Below, piece by piece: positions 1-8,959 of a stretch of 47,160 bases of DNA. The notes under the pieces were generated by a model that saw nothing but the letters and a program-made list of their open reading frames with translations, had not been told where the DNA came from and did no database searches. A program made the translations under genes and the position numbers. The DNA is from Collimonas silvisoli (GTDB lineage Bacteria > Pseudomonadota > Gammaproteobacteria > Burkholderiales > Burkholderiaceae_D), in NCBI RefSeq assembly GCF_018305005.1, contig NZ_JAGQEG010000040.1, forward strand, positions 1-47,160. The letters are read 5' to 3'. The first letter of the stretch is position 1. Every line of letters starts with the position of its first letter.

Positions 1-96
1 GCGCACGTTTTGGTTGGAACCCTTCGGGAACGGCTGCAGGCGTCGCCTGCCGCGCGTTCGCACTCACAAATCAATTGTTAACAGGCCCTAAGTTAC
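1..96. other. Intergenic end fragment downstream of prlC
   Basis: No gene is visible here. A 15-bp inverted repeat (GCAGGCG T CGCCTGC, positions 36-50) could form a hairpin after the prlC stop codon, but no T-run follows it on the minus strand, so it is not a convincing intrinsic terminator. Confidence 0.4.
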
Positions 97-2145
97 TTAT
101 CCAATCAAGCCGCGCTTAGCCAGCATCGGCTCCACCTTCGGATCGCGGCCACGGAATGCGCGGAACGCCAAGGCTGGATCCTGCTTGTTGCCTGAGCTGT
201 AGATGTAGCGCTGCAAGCGCTCGGCGATCTTTGGTTCGAACGGATCGCCGGCTTCGATGAAGGCGTCGTAGGCATCGGCGTCCAGCACCTCGGCCCACAT
301 GTACACGTAATAACCTGCCGCATAATCGGCGCCGCTGAACAAATGCTGGAAGTGCGACAGATAATGGCGCTGGCCGATGTCTTGCGGCACGCCCAGCAGT
401 TCGCACTGCTGCGCTTCGAAGGCGGCGATATCGACCGCGCTGCCGTTCGGCAGCGAGTGCAAAGCCATATCGATCAGGGCCGGACCGGCATACATGATGG
501 TGGCCCAGGCCTGGTCGAACTGGCGTGCCCGCTTCAGCTTTTCCAGCAAAGCCAACGGCATCGCCGCGCCGCTCTGGTAGTGACGGGCGTGGCGCTGCAA
601 CACGATTTCTTCTTCCGCCCAATTTTCAAAAATCTGCGAAGGCAGTTCAACGTAATCCTGCAGCACCTGGGTGCCGGCCAGGCGTTCGTATTTCACCTGC
701 GACAGCAAGCCGTGCAAACCGTGGCCGAACTCATGGAACAAGGTGCGCACATCGTCGAAACTCAGCAAGGTCACATCGGCCTTGGCGAAATTATTGTTGT
801 TGATGACCACCGGCAGCGTGCCGCCGTTGTGGCCGGACTGGCTGCGGAAGATATGCATCCAGGCGCCGCTGCGCTTGCTGGCGCGGGCGTAATTATCGCC
901 GATGAACAGGCCGATCAAGGCGTTGTCGCGATTGCGCACTTCCCACAGGCGGGCGTCGGCGTGATGCAGGGCGACACCGTGCTGCTCGACGAAGCTGAGG
1001 CCGAACAGGCGCTGGGCGCAGTCGAACATGGCGTTGATCATGTTTTCCAGCGCAAAGTAGGGCTTCAGCTCGGCGTCGTCCAGATCGTAGCGCGCCTGCC
1101 TGACTTTCTTGGCCAGGTAGCGCCAGTCCCAGGCGGCGATCGGCGTCGGCTGGCCCAGGCTGCGCGCCATCTCGGTCAGTGCGGCACGGTCGGCGGCGGC
1201 TTTGGCCTTGGCCGGTTCCCACACCTTGCCGAGCAACGCCGAGACCGCTTCCGGCTTGCCGGCCATGCGGTCGATCAGCTGGTAATCGGCGTAAGTCGGA
1301 TAACCGTGCAACTGCGCCTGTTCCTGGCGCAAAGCCATGATTTCTGCGGCCACCGGGCGATTGTCATGCACGCCGGCGTGAGCGCCGCGCGCTACCCTGC
1401 CCTGCCACACCGCTTGCCGCAGATCGCACCGGTCGGAAAATGTCAGGAACGGTTCGGCCAGCGATGGCGACAGCGTAATCACATGGCTGTTTTCCGGCAG
1501 ACCGCGCTGCTGCGCCGCCGAGCGTGCCGCAGCACGCAGGAATTCGGGCAAGCCGGCCAGTGCCGCTTCGTCTTCCAGCAGCAGGGCAAAACTGGATTCG
1601 TCGGCCAGGACGTTTTGCGTGAATTCGGTGCTCAAGGCTGCCAGTCGTTCCATCAAGGCGCTGTAGCGGGCCCGCGATTGCGGCGGCAGATTGGCGCCGG
1701 CGCGCACGAAATCCAGATGCACACGCTCCAGCAAGCGCAGTTGCTCCGGATCCAGATCAAGCTCGGCGCGCCTTGCGTACAGCGCCGCGATCCGCGCAAA
1801 CAGGCCGGCATGCAGATAAATCGCATTCTTGTGCGCCGCCAATCGCGGCGCCAGTTCGACCTCGACCGCTTGCAGGGCCGGTGAGGTTTCGCTCGCAGTC
1901 AGGTTCTCGAACAGCAGGCTGATGCGGCTGTTCAAGCGGCCCGAGGCGTCGAAGGCGGCTAACGTGTTGGCGAAATCGGGCGCCGCGGACTGGCCGGCAA
2001 TCGCATCGATTTCAGCCAGATGAGCCGGCAGCGCCACTTCAAAAGCCGGGACAAAATGCTCGGCCTTGACCAGATCGAAAGGCGGCAATCCGTATGGGGT
2101 ATTCCAGTCTTGCAGCAGCGGGTTGATGGCTTGAGTATCTGTCAT
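97..2145 (-). CDS. prlC: Oligopeptidase A, M3-family zinc metallopeptidase
   Basis: Cytoplasmic zinc endopeptidase that degrades short peptides and cleaved signal peptides. The protein is 682 aa from the chosen ATG, close to the usual 680 aa of family M3A. The zinc motif HEFGH lies at about residues 471-475, followed about 25 residues later by the third-ligand region ENWAEE, and the C-terminal half carries typical M3 signatures such as GYYVYMWAEVLDADAYDAF. Two further in-frame ATGs lie upstream (2154, 2178), but none of the starts has a good Shine-Dalgarno sequence. I prefer 2145 because MTDTQAINPLL matches the usual N-terminus of the family. The downstream neighbour lies outside the window. 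Identification is secure; only the start is uncertain. Confidence 0.93.
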   Translation of the reverse strand: MTDTQAINPLLQDWNTPYGLPPFDLVKAEHFVPAFEVALPAHLAEIDAIAGQSAAPDFANTLAAFDASGRLNSRISLLFENLTASETSPALQAVEVELAPRLAAHKNAIYLHAGLFARIAALYARRAELDLDPEQLRLLERVHLDFVRAGANLPPQSRARYSALMERLAALSTEFTQNVLADESSFALLLEDEAALAGLPEFLRAAARSAAQQRGLPENSHVITLSPSLAEPFLTFSDRCDLRQAVWQGRVARGAHAGVHDNRPVAAEIMALRQEQAQLHGYPTYADYQLIDRMAGKPEAVSALLGKVWEPAKAKAAADRAALTEMARSLGQPTPIAAWDWRYLAKKVRQARYDLDDAELKPYFALENMINAMFDCAQRLFGLSFVEQHGVALHHADARLWEVRNRDNALIGLFIGDNYARASKRSGAWMHIFRSQSGHNGGTLPVVINNNNFAKADVTLLSFDDVRTLFHEFGHGLHGLLSQVKYERLAGTQVLQDYVELPSQIFENWAEEEIVLQRHARHYQSGAAMPLALLEKLKRARQFDQAWATIMYAGPALIDMALHSLPNGSAVDIAAFEAQQCELLGVPQDIGQRHYLSHFQHLFSGADYAAGYYVYMWAEVLDADAYDAFIEAGDPFEPKIAERLQRYIYSSGNKQDPALAFRAFRGRDPKVEPMLAKRGLIG

Positions 2146-2244
2146 GGCTAGCATCCGGACTAAAGAAGAGAACGCCATTGTATAGCCGTACGGAAAACTT
2201 TTTACGCGACGCTACTTCAGATAGCCAGGTCCATCCCCGCTACC

Positions 2245-2724
2245 TTACAAACCCAGATCGCTCAATCCCGGATGATCGTCCGGACGCCGCCCCAGCGGCC
2301 AGTGAAACTTGCGTTCCGCTTCCTTGATCGGCAGGTCGTTGATGCTGGCGTAACGCCGGTGCATCAGGCCGTTTTCATCGAATTCCCAATTCTCGTTGCC
2401 GTAAGAGCGGTACCAGTTGCCGGCGGCGTCGTGGCATTCGTAGGCGAAACGCACGGCGACGCGGTTGCCGTCGAAGGCCCACAACTCCTTGATCAACCTG
2501 TAATCCAGCTCGCGCTCCCACTTGCGGGTGAGGAACTGCACGATCTGCTCGCGCCCCTGCGGGAATTCGTGGCGGTTGCGCCAGATGCTGTCCACGGTAT
2601 ACGCCAGCGACACGCGTTGCGGATCGCGGCTGTTCCAGCCGTCTTCCGCCATCCTGACTTTCTGTATCGCCGTCTCGCGGGTGAAGGGTGGAAATGGCGG
2701 ACGGGCTTCGCTGGTTTGACTCAT
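2245..2724 (-). CDS. DUF1348 nuclear transport factor 2-like protein
   Basis: Small soluble protein of 159 aa in the SnoaL/NTF2-like fold, DUF1348 family. It shows the family's highly conserved blocks: RPPFPPF at the N-terminus, [31 protein letters not shown] and [11 protein letters not shown]. The biochemical function of the family is unknown; related NTF2-like proteins bind small hydrophobic ligands or act as isomerases. The start at 2724 is fixed by a strong AAGGAG ribosome binding site 9 bp upstream; a frame extension to 2781 lacks one. It is divergent from the LysR-family remnant at 2862, the usual arrangement of a LysR regulator and its target, so its control has probably changed. Confidence 0.88.
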   Translation of the reverse strand: MSQTSEARPPFPPFTRETAIQKVRMAEDGWNSRDPQRVSLAYTVDSIWRNRHEFPQGREQIVQFLTRKWERELDYRLIKELWAFDGNRVAVRFAYECHDAAGNWYRSYGNENWEFDENGLMHRRYASINDLPIKEAERKFHWPLGRRPDDHPGLSDLGL

Positions 2725-2861
2725 GGTAGAGCTCCTTGGTTGGGCTATGAATGGATGTTGCAGGCTGCTTGCGCCAGGCAAGCCTGTACTTTACGGAATT
2801 CCACTGAAATAAAGAATGATCATAGAATGCAATTCATTTTTCCTCTGACTGGAATTCAATA

Positions 2862-3124
2862 ATGGACCGGTTTCACCTGATGAGCGTGTTCGTGACGGTA
2901 GCCGAAGAACAGAGTTTTGCCGCTGCGGCGTGACCCGGCTGCTGTCTTACCAGATCGCGCCTTATCTGGATTCCGGCCAGTTGCAGATCGTGCTGGCGGA
3001 TCATCAGCCTGCCTGCGTGCCTATCCATGTATTGCATCGCGAAGGACGGCTGGCGTCTGCCAAGGTAAGAAATTTTGTCGACCTGCTGGTGGCTAGTTTA
3101 CGTGCCGACAAAGCGCTGCGTTGA
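2862..3124 (+). pseudogene. LysR-family regulator remnant with internal deletion
   Basis: The ATG at 2862 opens a typical LysR N-terminus (MDRFHLMSVFVTVAEEQSF) that reaches AAAA and meets TGA at about 2931. A second frame starting near 2930 continues as TRLLSYQIAPYL through HVLHREGRLASAKVRNFVDLL to a stop at 3122-3124, which is the C-terminal 60 or so residues of the same kind of LysR effector domain. A normal protein is about 300 aa, so roughly 210 residues (helix-turn-helix remainder and most of the effector domain) are missing and the two ends are out of frame. The junction lies at about 2925-2935 in a GCGGCGTG context. It cannot bind DNA and is non-functional. An alternative, two unrelated small genes, is unlikely because both pieces fit one family in the right order. 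Confidence 0.8.
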
Positions 3125-3169
3125 GATAAGGGATAAAGTGGCGGCTTGATTTTTTATAGGCATTTCAAC

Positions 3170-4363
3170 ATGGCACAAGCACAATCCGCCAAGCTCAGTC
3201 CCGGCCTGGTGATCATGATGTCGATCGCCACCGGTGTCGCGGTGGCCAGCAATTATTACGCACAACCCCTGCTGCATACGATCGCCGCCCGTTTTGGCAT
3301 TTCCAACGGCAGCGCCGGCCTGGTGGTTACCGTGGCCCAGCTCGGTTATGCGCTGGGCTTGATGCTGCTGGTGCCGCTGGCGGACATGGTCGAGCGCAAG
3401 AGACTGATCGTCGTGATGACATTGCTGTCGGCCTGCGGGCTGCTGATCACCGCCACCGCACAGAGCCTGGCGTTCGTCTTGATAGGCACCGCGCTGACCG
3501 GTTTGTTTTCGGTGGTGTCGCAAGTGCTGGTGCCGTTTGCCGCCACGCTGGCCGCGCCGCATGAGCGCGGCAAGGTGGTCGGCCATGTGATGACCGGCCT
3601 GCTGCTGGGCATTTTGCTGGCGCGTACCGTGGCCGGTTATTTGTCGGCGCTGGGCGGCTGGCAGACCGTGTACTGGTTTGGCGCCGCGCTGATGATCGTC
3701 ACTGCGGCTGTGCTGGGGAGGACTTTGCCGCGCCATCAGCAGACGCAGCATCTCAGCTATCCGCGCTTGCTGGTCTCGATCCTGAGTTTGTTCGCGGCGG
3801 AACCGGTGCTGCGCATCCGCGCCCTGCTGGGAGCCATCATCTTCGCCGTGTTCAGCGTGCTGTGGACCTCGATTTCCTTCTTGCTGGCAGCCGCGCCATT
3901 CAATTATTCCGACGGCACCATCGGCTTGTTCGGCCTGGTCGGCGCCGCCGGCGCCATGGCCGCTTCGCACGCCGGACGGCTGGCCGATCGCGGCCATGCC
4001 GGCCGCTCGACCACCATCGGCCTGGCTCTGTTGCTGCTGTCGTGGCTGCCGCTGCTGTTTGCCAAAAGCTCGCTGCTTGGCCTGATCGCCGGCATCTTGC
4101 TGCTGGATCTGATGGTGCAGGCGATCCACGTCACCAATCTCAGCGTCATCAATCATCTGCACCCGGATTCCAGGAATCGCCTGACCGCCGGCTACATGAC
4201 TTGCTATTTCATCGGCGGCGCTTGCGGCTCGGTGCTCTCGACATCCATGTACGGCTACGCCGGCTGGTTCGGGGTCTCGATGACAGGCGCCGAACTAAGC
4301 GCAGCCGGCCTGCTCGTCTGGTGGTTTGCCGGAGCCGGCAAAACGGACAGCAGAACCAATTAA
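3170..4363 (+). CDS. MFS transporter, probable drug/metabolite exporter
   Basis: Inner-membrane permease of 397 aa with about 12 hydrophobic segments. The N-terminus SNYYAQPLLHTIAARFG and the loop 2-3 motif PLADMVERKRLI place it in the MFS_1 group that includes YnfM-like and other proton-coupled exporters. Substrate is unknown. The start at 3170 (MAQAQSAKL) is preferred over a TTG at 3146 because an AGG sits about 10 bp upstream and the family begins here. It follows the LysR remnant in the same direction but there is no evidence for a shared function. Confidence 0.85.
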   Translation: MAQAQSAKLSPGLVIMMSIATGVAVASNYYAQPLLHTIAARFGISNGSAGLVVTVAQLGYALGLMLLVPLADMVERKRLIVVMTLLSACGLLITATAQSLAFVLIGTALTGLFSVVSQVLVPFAATLAAPHERGKVVGHVMTGLLLGILLARTVAGYLSALGGWQTVYWFGAALMIVTAAVLGRTLPRHQQTQHLSYPRLLVSILSLFAAEPVLRIRALLGAIIFAVFSVLWTSISFLLAAAPFNYSDGTIGLFGLVGAAGAMAASHAGRLADRGHAGRSTTIGLALLLLSWLPLLFAKSSLLGLIAGILLLDLMVQAIHVTNLSVINHLHPDSRNRLTAGYMTCYFIGGACGSVLSTSMYGYAGWFGVSMTGAELSAAGLLVWWFAGAGKTDSRTN

Positions 4364-4549
4364 CGCTTGCCTGATTTTTCCGTTTGACGAAAGAGGCGCC
4401 CTTCTCTATATACTGGCCGCAGTGGCTGCCCTGGCCTCTTTATCGCAAGGCTGGCGCAGCTTGGCGCAACAGCGATTGACGCTAGGCCGGGTTGAAAACT
4501 GGGCTGCGCGCCTGAGCACGCCGCCGCTGGGATAGGCGGCGGCAGTTGC
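4364..4549. other. Intergenic region between convergent MFS gene and nasA
   Basis: This 186-bp region separates two genes that converge. It holds one GC-rich dyad, CCGCCGC at 4521-4527 and GCGGCGG at 4536-4542, which could be a hairpin after nasA. There is no T-run on either strand. A short open frame of 69 codons overlapping the end of the MFS gene has no family resemblance and is not called. Confidence 0.4.
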
Positions 4550-7327
4550 TTACGACGTTTCTTCGACCAGAATCTCCGACAACAGTTTTTTGATCTCAGG
4601 CACGCAAGAACCGCAGTTGCCGCCGGCCTTCAAGCAAGCGGTGACTTCAGCCACGCTGCTCAAACCCTGCTTGCGAACCGCATCGCAAATCGTATTGCGG
4701 CCAACCGAAAAACACGAACACACAGTAGGTCCGGTATCGGCGCCTTTCTCGATCGGCTGGCCGATCAACAGGCCGACACGGTCGGCGTCTTCCAGCTTTT
4801 CCTTGATGAACAGGCTGGCCAGCCAGGCGCGCGACGGCAGATCCGGGCGCGGCGACAGGAAGACACAGGCGTCGATGCAATCATCGACCACATGCACGGC
4901 ACGATAGACGCCGGCGCTGGCGTCCTCGTATTCCAGCCAGTCGGCGTCGGCGGCGTCGACTCCCAGCAGCTTGGCGGCCCAGGCGCCGTGATCGGCAATC
5001 GGGCTGCGGCCGGCCAGCTCGTAACGGTTAAAGCGCCGTCCCTGGATCCGGGTCCAGTGGGTGACATCGTCCAGCAGCGGGCGGCTGCGGCTCAGCACGA
5101 AACCGTACCAGGCCACGCGGAATTCTTCGACCCGCACCGGGGTGTGCTTGAATTCCGGTTCGCCGGAAACCGGATCGACCACCGGATTGATCAGCGCTCC
5201 CACCCGTGCATCGGAAGCCGATTGGCCATTCCAATGAATCGGCACAAAAATACTGCCACGGGCAATCCCGCCGCCATGCTGCACCCGCGCCACCATTGCA
5301 CCCCAACGGGTCGACACGCGCGCCAGCATGCCTTCGCGCACGCCGTACAAAAGAGCGTCTTGCGGATGCATGTCGACGAAAGATTCCGGCACATGGTCGG
5401 CCAGCTTGGGCGACTTGCCGGTGCGCGTCATGGTGTGCCACTGGTCGCGCACGCGGCCGGTGTTCAGGCTCATCGGATATTCATCGTCGGGGGCGTGCTG
5501 CGGCGCTCGCGGCGGCGTGGCGACGAAACGCGCCTTGCCGTCGGCATGGGAAAATCGGCCGTCGGCGAACAGGCGCGCAGTACCCCGTTTTTCACCCGAG
5601 GCGGTGGTGACGATAGGCCATTGCACCGGCTGCAAGGCATCGAAACCGGCTTGATCGAGACCGCTCAGGCCGGCCAGGTTGAACGCCCGGCGCTGGCCGA
5701 AGGCGTCGCCATTGCGGAAGGCGCTCAAGCGGGTGTGTTCGTCGAATATCTGGTGTACCGCGCTGAATGCAAAACCCTGATAACCCATGCGCTGCGCCAC
5801 CTGGCATAGGATCTGCCAATCGGCGCGGGCCTCGCCCGGCGCCTTCAGAAAAGCACGCTGGCGCGAGATGCGGCGCTCGGAGCTGGTGACCGTGCCATCT
5901 TTTTCACCCCAGCCCATGGCCGGCAGCAAGACATGGGCAAAGGCGTTGGTGTCGGTTTTTTCGATGATGTCGGAGACCACCACCAGCTCGCATTTCGCTA
6001 ACGCGCGCTGGACCTGGTCGGCGTCCGGCAAGCTGACGACAGGATTGGTGGCGATGATCCATACCGCCTTGACGCGGCCCGCTTCGATGGCCTGGAACAA
6101 GTCGACCGCCTTCAAGCCGGGCCGCGCGGCCATGCTTGGCGACTGCCAGAAATCCTGCACGGTTTGGCGATGCTGGGGATTATCGAGATCCATATGCGCC
6201 GCCAGCATGTTCGCCAGGCCGCCGACTTCGCGGCCGCCCATCGCATTCGGCTGGCCGGTGATCGAGAACGGCCCCATGCCGGCTTTGCCGATGCGGCCGG
6301 TCAGCAAGTGGCAGTTGATGATGCTGTTGACCTTGTCGGTGCCGGAGGACGACTGATTGACGCCTTGCGAGAAAGCAGTGACGACTTTTTCATTGGCCGC
6401 AAACCATTCGTAAAAGGTCAGCAAGTCCTGCGGATCAAGTTTGCATATTTTTGCCACCGCTGCTGGATCGGCGCAGTCGACCTCCGCTGCTTCCAGCGCT
6501 GCGTCCAGACCATTGGTATGCGCGGCGACAAAACCGGCGTCGGCGATATCGTGGCGCGCCAGGAAACTAAGCAAGCCATTGAACAGCCAGACATCACTGC
6601 CAGCTTTCAGCGGCAGGTGCAGATCGGCCAGTTCGCAAGTCGCGGTGCGGCGCGGATCGATCACCACCAGCTTCATCTGCGGCCGCGTCTCCTTGATTTT
6701 GGCGATGCGCTGGAACAGGATCGGATGACACCAGGCGGTGTTCGAGCCGACCAGCACCACCAGATCGGCCAGCTCCAGGTCTTCGTAGCACACCGGCACC
6801 AGGTCGGCGCCGAAAGCGCGCTTGTGGCCGGCCACGGCAGACGACATGCACAGGCGCGAGTTGGTGTCGATGTTGGCGCTGCCGATGTAGCCCTTCATCA
6901 GCTTGTTGGCGATGTAATAGTCTTCCGTCAGCAACTGGCCGGAGACATACAGCGCGACCGCATCCGGGCCGTGCTGGTCGATGATCTTGCGGAAACCATG
7001 GGCGACTTTATCCAACGCCGCATCCCAGGAAACGCGCTGCAAGGACTGTGGATCATCTTGCTGAACTCGCATCTGCGGATACAACAGCCGCCCGTCCAGA
7101 TCGACCGTCTCACCCAGCGCAGAACCCTTGACGCACAAGCGGCCGAAATTCGAAGCATGGGTTTCGTCGCCGGCGATGTCAACCTGGCCGTCGCTGCGCA
7201 AGGTGGCGCGCACGCCGCAACCGACGCCGCAATACGGACAGGTAGTCTGCGTGCCGCCCGGCTTTTCAGCAAGCTTGCCGGCCAGCTGGCCGGCCGCAAC
7301 CAGGGGAAAAGTGGGGACGGAATTCAT
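4550..7327 (-). CDS. nasA: Assimilatory nitrate reductase catalytic subunit with C-terminal BFD domain
   Basis: Cytoplasmic molybdenum enzyme of 925 aa that reduces nitrate to nitrite. The N-terminus carries the [4Fe-4S] motif C30-x2-C33-x3-C37-x27-C65, followed by the bis-MGD molybdopterin oxidoreductase core (for example LVVLVGSNTAWCHPI and the molydopterin-dinucleotide-binding domain near 650-770, with LNTGRVRDQWHTMTRTGKSP). The last 58 residues form a BFD-type [2Fe-2S] domain with C870, C872, C905 and C908, as in Klebsiella NasA. The ATG lies 12 bp after the stop of the FAD-dependent partner, which probably passes electrons from NAD(P)H to this BFD cluster. Last gene of the transporter-nirB-nirD-reductase-nasA operon; regulated through the sigma-54 promoter and leader near 13.0 kb. 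Confidence 0.95.
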   Translation of the reverse strand: MNSVPTFPLVAAGQLAGKLAEKPGGTQTTCPYCGVGCGVRATLRSDGQVDIAGDETHASNFGRLCVKGSALGETVDLDGRLLYPQMRVQQDDPQSLQRVSWDAALDKVAHGFRKIIDQHGPDAVALYVSGQLLTEDYYIANKLMKGYIGSANIDTNSRLCMSSAVAGHKRAFGADLVPVCYEDLELADLVVLVGSNTAWCHPILFQRIAKIKETRPQMKLVVIDPRRTATCELADLHLPLKAGSDVWLFNGLLSFLARHDIADAGFVAAHTNGLDAALEAAEVDCADPAAVAKICKLDPQDLLTFYEWFAANEKVVTAFSQGVNQSSSGTDKVNSIINCHLLTGRIGKAGMGPFSITGQPNAMGGREVGGLANMLAAHMDLDNPQHRQTVQDFWQSPSMAARPGLKAVDLFQAIEAGRVKAVWIIATNPVVSLPDADQVQRALAKCELVVVSDIIEKTDTNAFAHVLLPAMGWGEKDGTVTSSERRISRQRAFLKAPGEARADWQILCQVAQRMGYQGFAFSAVHQIFDEHTRLSAFRNGDAFGQRRAFNLAGLSGLDQAGFDALQPVQWPIVTTASGEKRGTARLFADGRFSHADGKARFVATPPRAPQHAPDDEYPMSLNTGRVRDQWHTMTRTGKSPKLADHVPESFVDMHPQDALLYGVREGMLARVSTRWGAMVARVQHGGGIARGSIFVPIHWNGQSASDARVGALINPVVDPVSGEPEFKHTPVRVEEFRVAWYGFVLSRSRPLLDDVTHWTRIQGRRFNRYELAGRSPIADHGAWAAKLLGVDAADADWLEYEDASAGVYRAVHVVDDCIDACVFLSPRPDLPSRAWLASLFIKEKLEDADRVGLLIGQPIEKGADTGPTVCSCFSVGRNTICDAVRKQGLSSVAEVTACLKAGGNCGSCVPEIKKLLSEILVEETS

Positions 7328-7339
7328 GCGCGCTCCCGC

Positions 7340-8605
7340 TCAGGCGGCCTGGGCGCACAGCGCCTGGCCGAACAGCAACTGGCTGCGCAAGGCCGAAATA
7401 TCGGTGCGGCTCTGGATCATCTCGAAATACCAGGGGCCGTCCTTGACGTCGCCATACAGCACCGCGCCGACAATATGCGGGCCGTTGATCACCAGCCGTT
7501 TATAGATGCCGCGGCGCGGATCGCGCAACACCAGGTCTTCGCTGCCTTCGCTGCCGATGAAATCGCCGGCGGAATACAGGTCGACGCCGGTGACCTTGAG
7601 CTTGGTGGCGGTGGCTTGCTGCACATAGCGCCGATGGCCGGCGCCGGCCAGATGGGCGCCGCAGACCCGCGCCTGATCCCAGATCGGCGCCACCAGGCCG
7701 AAGGTCGCCATGCGATGCTGCACACATTCGCCGACCGCATAGATGCGCGGATCGTAAGTCTGCAAAGTGTCGTCGACCACGATCGCGCGTTCGCAATGCA
7801 GGCCGGCTTGCTGCGCCAGTTCGATATTGGGACGGACGCCGGCGGTCATCACCACCAGATCGGCCGGGATTTCACTGCCGTCCTTGAAGCGCACGGCAGT
7901 CACTTGTTCTGTCCCGACGATTTCAGCTGTTTGGGCGTTCAATAAGAAACGCAGGCCTTTTTGTTCCAGCGCCTTCTTCAACAGAATTGCCGCCGACTTG
8001 TCGAGCTGCCTTTCCATCAGGCTGTCCATGACATGCACCACGGTCACATCCATGCCTTGCCGCATCAGGCCGTTGGCGGCCTCCAGGCCAAGCAGGCCGC
8101 CGCCGATGACTACCGCATGACGATGGTTGCGCGCCGCCGTCAACATGGTTTCGACATCCTGGATATCGCGGAAGGCGATCACGCCGGGCAGTTGATGGCC
8201 TGGCACCGGAATGATGAAAGGCTTGGAGCCGGTCGCCAGCAGCAGACGGTCGTAGCGCAGTTCAACCCCGGCGCGCGAACGGACGATGCGCCGATGGCGG
8301 TCTATGCTCAGCACCGGATCGCCGGCATGCAGCGTGATGCCGTGCTGCCGATACCATTCAGGCGTATTCAGCATGATGTCGTCCATGCTCTTGTCGCCCG
8401 CCAGCAGCGGCGACAGCAGGATGCGGTTGTAATTGCCGTGCGGCTCGGCGCCGAACACGGTGATGTCATACAGGTCCGGCGCCAGCTTGAGCAGCTCTTC
8501 CACCGTGCGCATGCCGGCCATGCCATTGCCGATCACCACCAGCGATGGCTTGTTGGCTTTCGATGGCGCGCCGGCTGTCGCTGCCGTTTTCTTGCTAATG
8601 CTCAT
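7340..8605 (-). CDS. FAD/NAD(P)-dependent oxidoreductase, nitrate reductase electron-transfer subunit
   Basis: Flavoprotein of 421 aa that resembles the N-terminal half of NirB. The FAD-binding Rossmann motif VVIGNGMAG is near residue 25, the NAD(P)-binding motif VVIGGGLLGLEAA near 165, and the second FAD motif YAVGECVQHR near 295. It lacks a BFD iron-sulfur domain, siroheme domain and any Fe-S cysteine cluster. In Klebsiella the equivalent NasC, and in Bacillus NasB, feed electrons from NADH to the nitrate reductase; position between nirD and nasA supports that role. The start is the ATG at 8605, overlapping the nirD stop in an ATGA. A longer open frame upstream overlaps nirD and is not coding. 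It is not a truncated NirB: it has its own start and the fold is complete. Confidence 0.85.
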   Translation of the reverse strand: MSISKKTAATAGAPSKANKPSLVVIGNGMAGMRTVEELLKLAPDLYDITVFGAEPHGNYNRILLSPLLAGDKSMDDIMLNTPEWYRQHGITLHAGDPVLSIDRHRRIVRSRAGVELRYDRLLLATGSKPFIIPVPGHQLPGVIAFRDIQDVETMLTAARNHRHAVVIGGGLLGLEAANGLMRQGMDVTVVHVMDSLMERQLDKSAAILLKKALEQKGLRFLLNAQTAEIVGTEQVTAVRFKDGSEIPADLVVMTAGVRPNIELAQQAGLHCERAIVVDDTLQTYDPRIYAVGECVQHRMATFGLVAPIWDQARVCGAHLAGAGHRRYVQQATATKLKVTGVDLYSAGDFIGSEGSEDLVLRDPRRGIYKRLVINGPHIVGAVLYGDVKDGPWYFEMIQSRTDISALRSQLLFGQALCAQAA

Positions 8606-8949
8606 ACGCCTATCCAGACCTTGCCATCGCTGATGCGGGCCGGATAAGCGCTCACGGAATGCTCCGGCGCTTCCAGGCATTCGCCGGTTTGCAAATCGAA
8701 ATGATGTTTGTAGATGGGCGAAGCAACTACGATGCGTTCCCCCAGGCTGCCGATCAGGCCGCGCGACAATACCGCGGCCTCGGCGTTCGGATCGTAGTTG
8801 CCGATGGCGAACACGCGATGCTCGCCGTCGATCACATGGAATACGGCGATCTGCTCGCCGTTGACCAGCGCGCAGACGCCGGTATTCGGCACGATATTTT
8901 CCAGCGGGCAAACGGCGATCCAGTTGCTGCTTTGGCGATCGTTGTGCAT
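8602..8949 (-). CDS. nirD: NADH-dependent nitrite reductase small subunit
   Basis: Small subunit, 115 aa, of the cytoplasmic siroheme nitrite reductase NirBD. It has the Rieske-like fold of the NirD family (WIAVCPLENI, VFAIGNYDP, SPIYKHHFDLQTGECL) but no cluster-binding Cys/His pairs, as is normal for enterobacterial-type NirD. The start at 8949 is preferred over an in-frame one at 8979 because a GGGA sequence precedes it and the longer form would overlap the end of nirB. It begins 10 bp after the nirB stop and overlaps the next gene by 4 bp, so translation is probably coupled. Confidence 0.93.
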   Translation of the reverse strand: MHNDRQSSNWIAVCPLENIVPNTGVCALVNGEQIAVFHVIDGEHRVFAIGNYDPNAEAAVLSRGLIGSLGERIVVASPIYKHHFDLQTGECLEAPEHSVSAYPARISDGKVWIGV

Positions 8950-8959
8950 GGTGTTTCCC

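Noticed and set aside
343-1884. Long open frame (over 500 codons) on the plus strand opposite prlC
   Set aside because: Antisense shadow of a high-GC gene; no family resemblance, low-complexity Gln/His/Arg-rich translation, and prlC on the other strand has clear catalytic motifs.
4326-4535. 69-codon open frame overlapping the end of the MFS gene
   Set aside because: No ribosome binding site, no family resemblance, and mostly overlaps the MFS gene and an intergenic hairpin.
6164-7945. Open frame of almost 600 codons opposite nasA and the flavoprotein gene
   Set aside because: It crosses two real genes on the other strand and shows no recognisable motif; explained by codon bias of the true genes.
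8602-8949. NirD as a degraded Rieske protein
   Set aside because: Absence of cluster ligands is normal in the proteobacterial NirD family, not a sign of decay.
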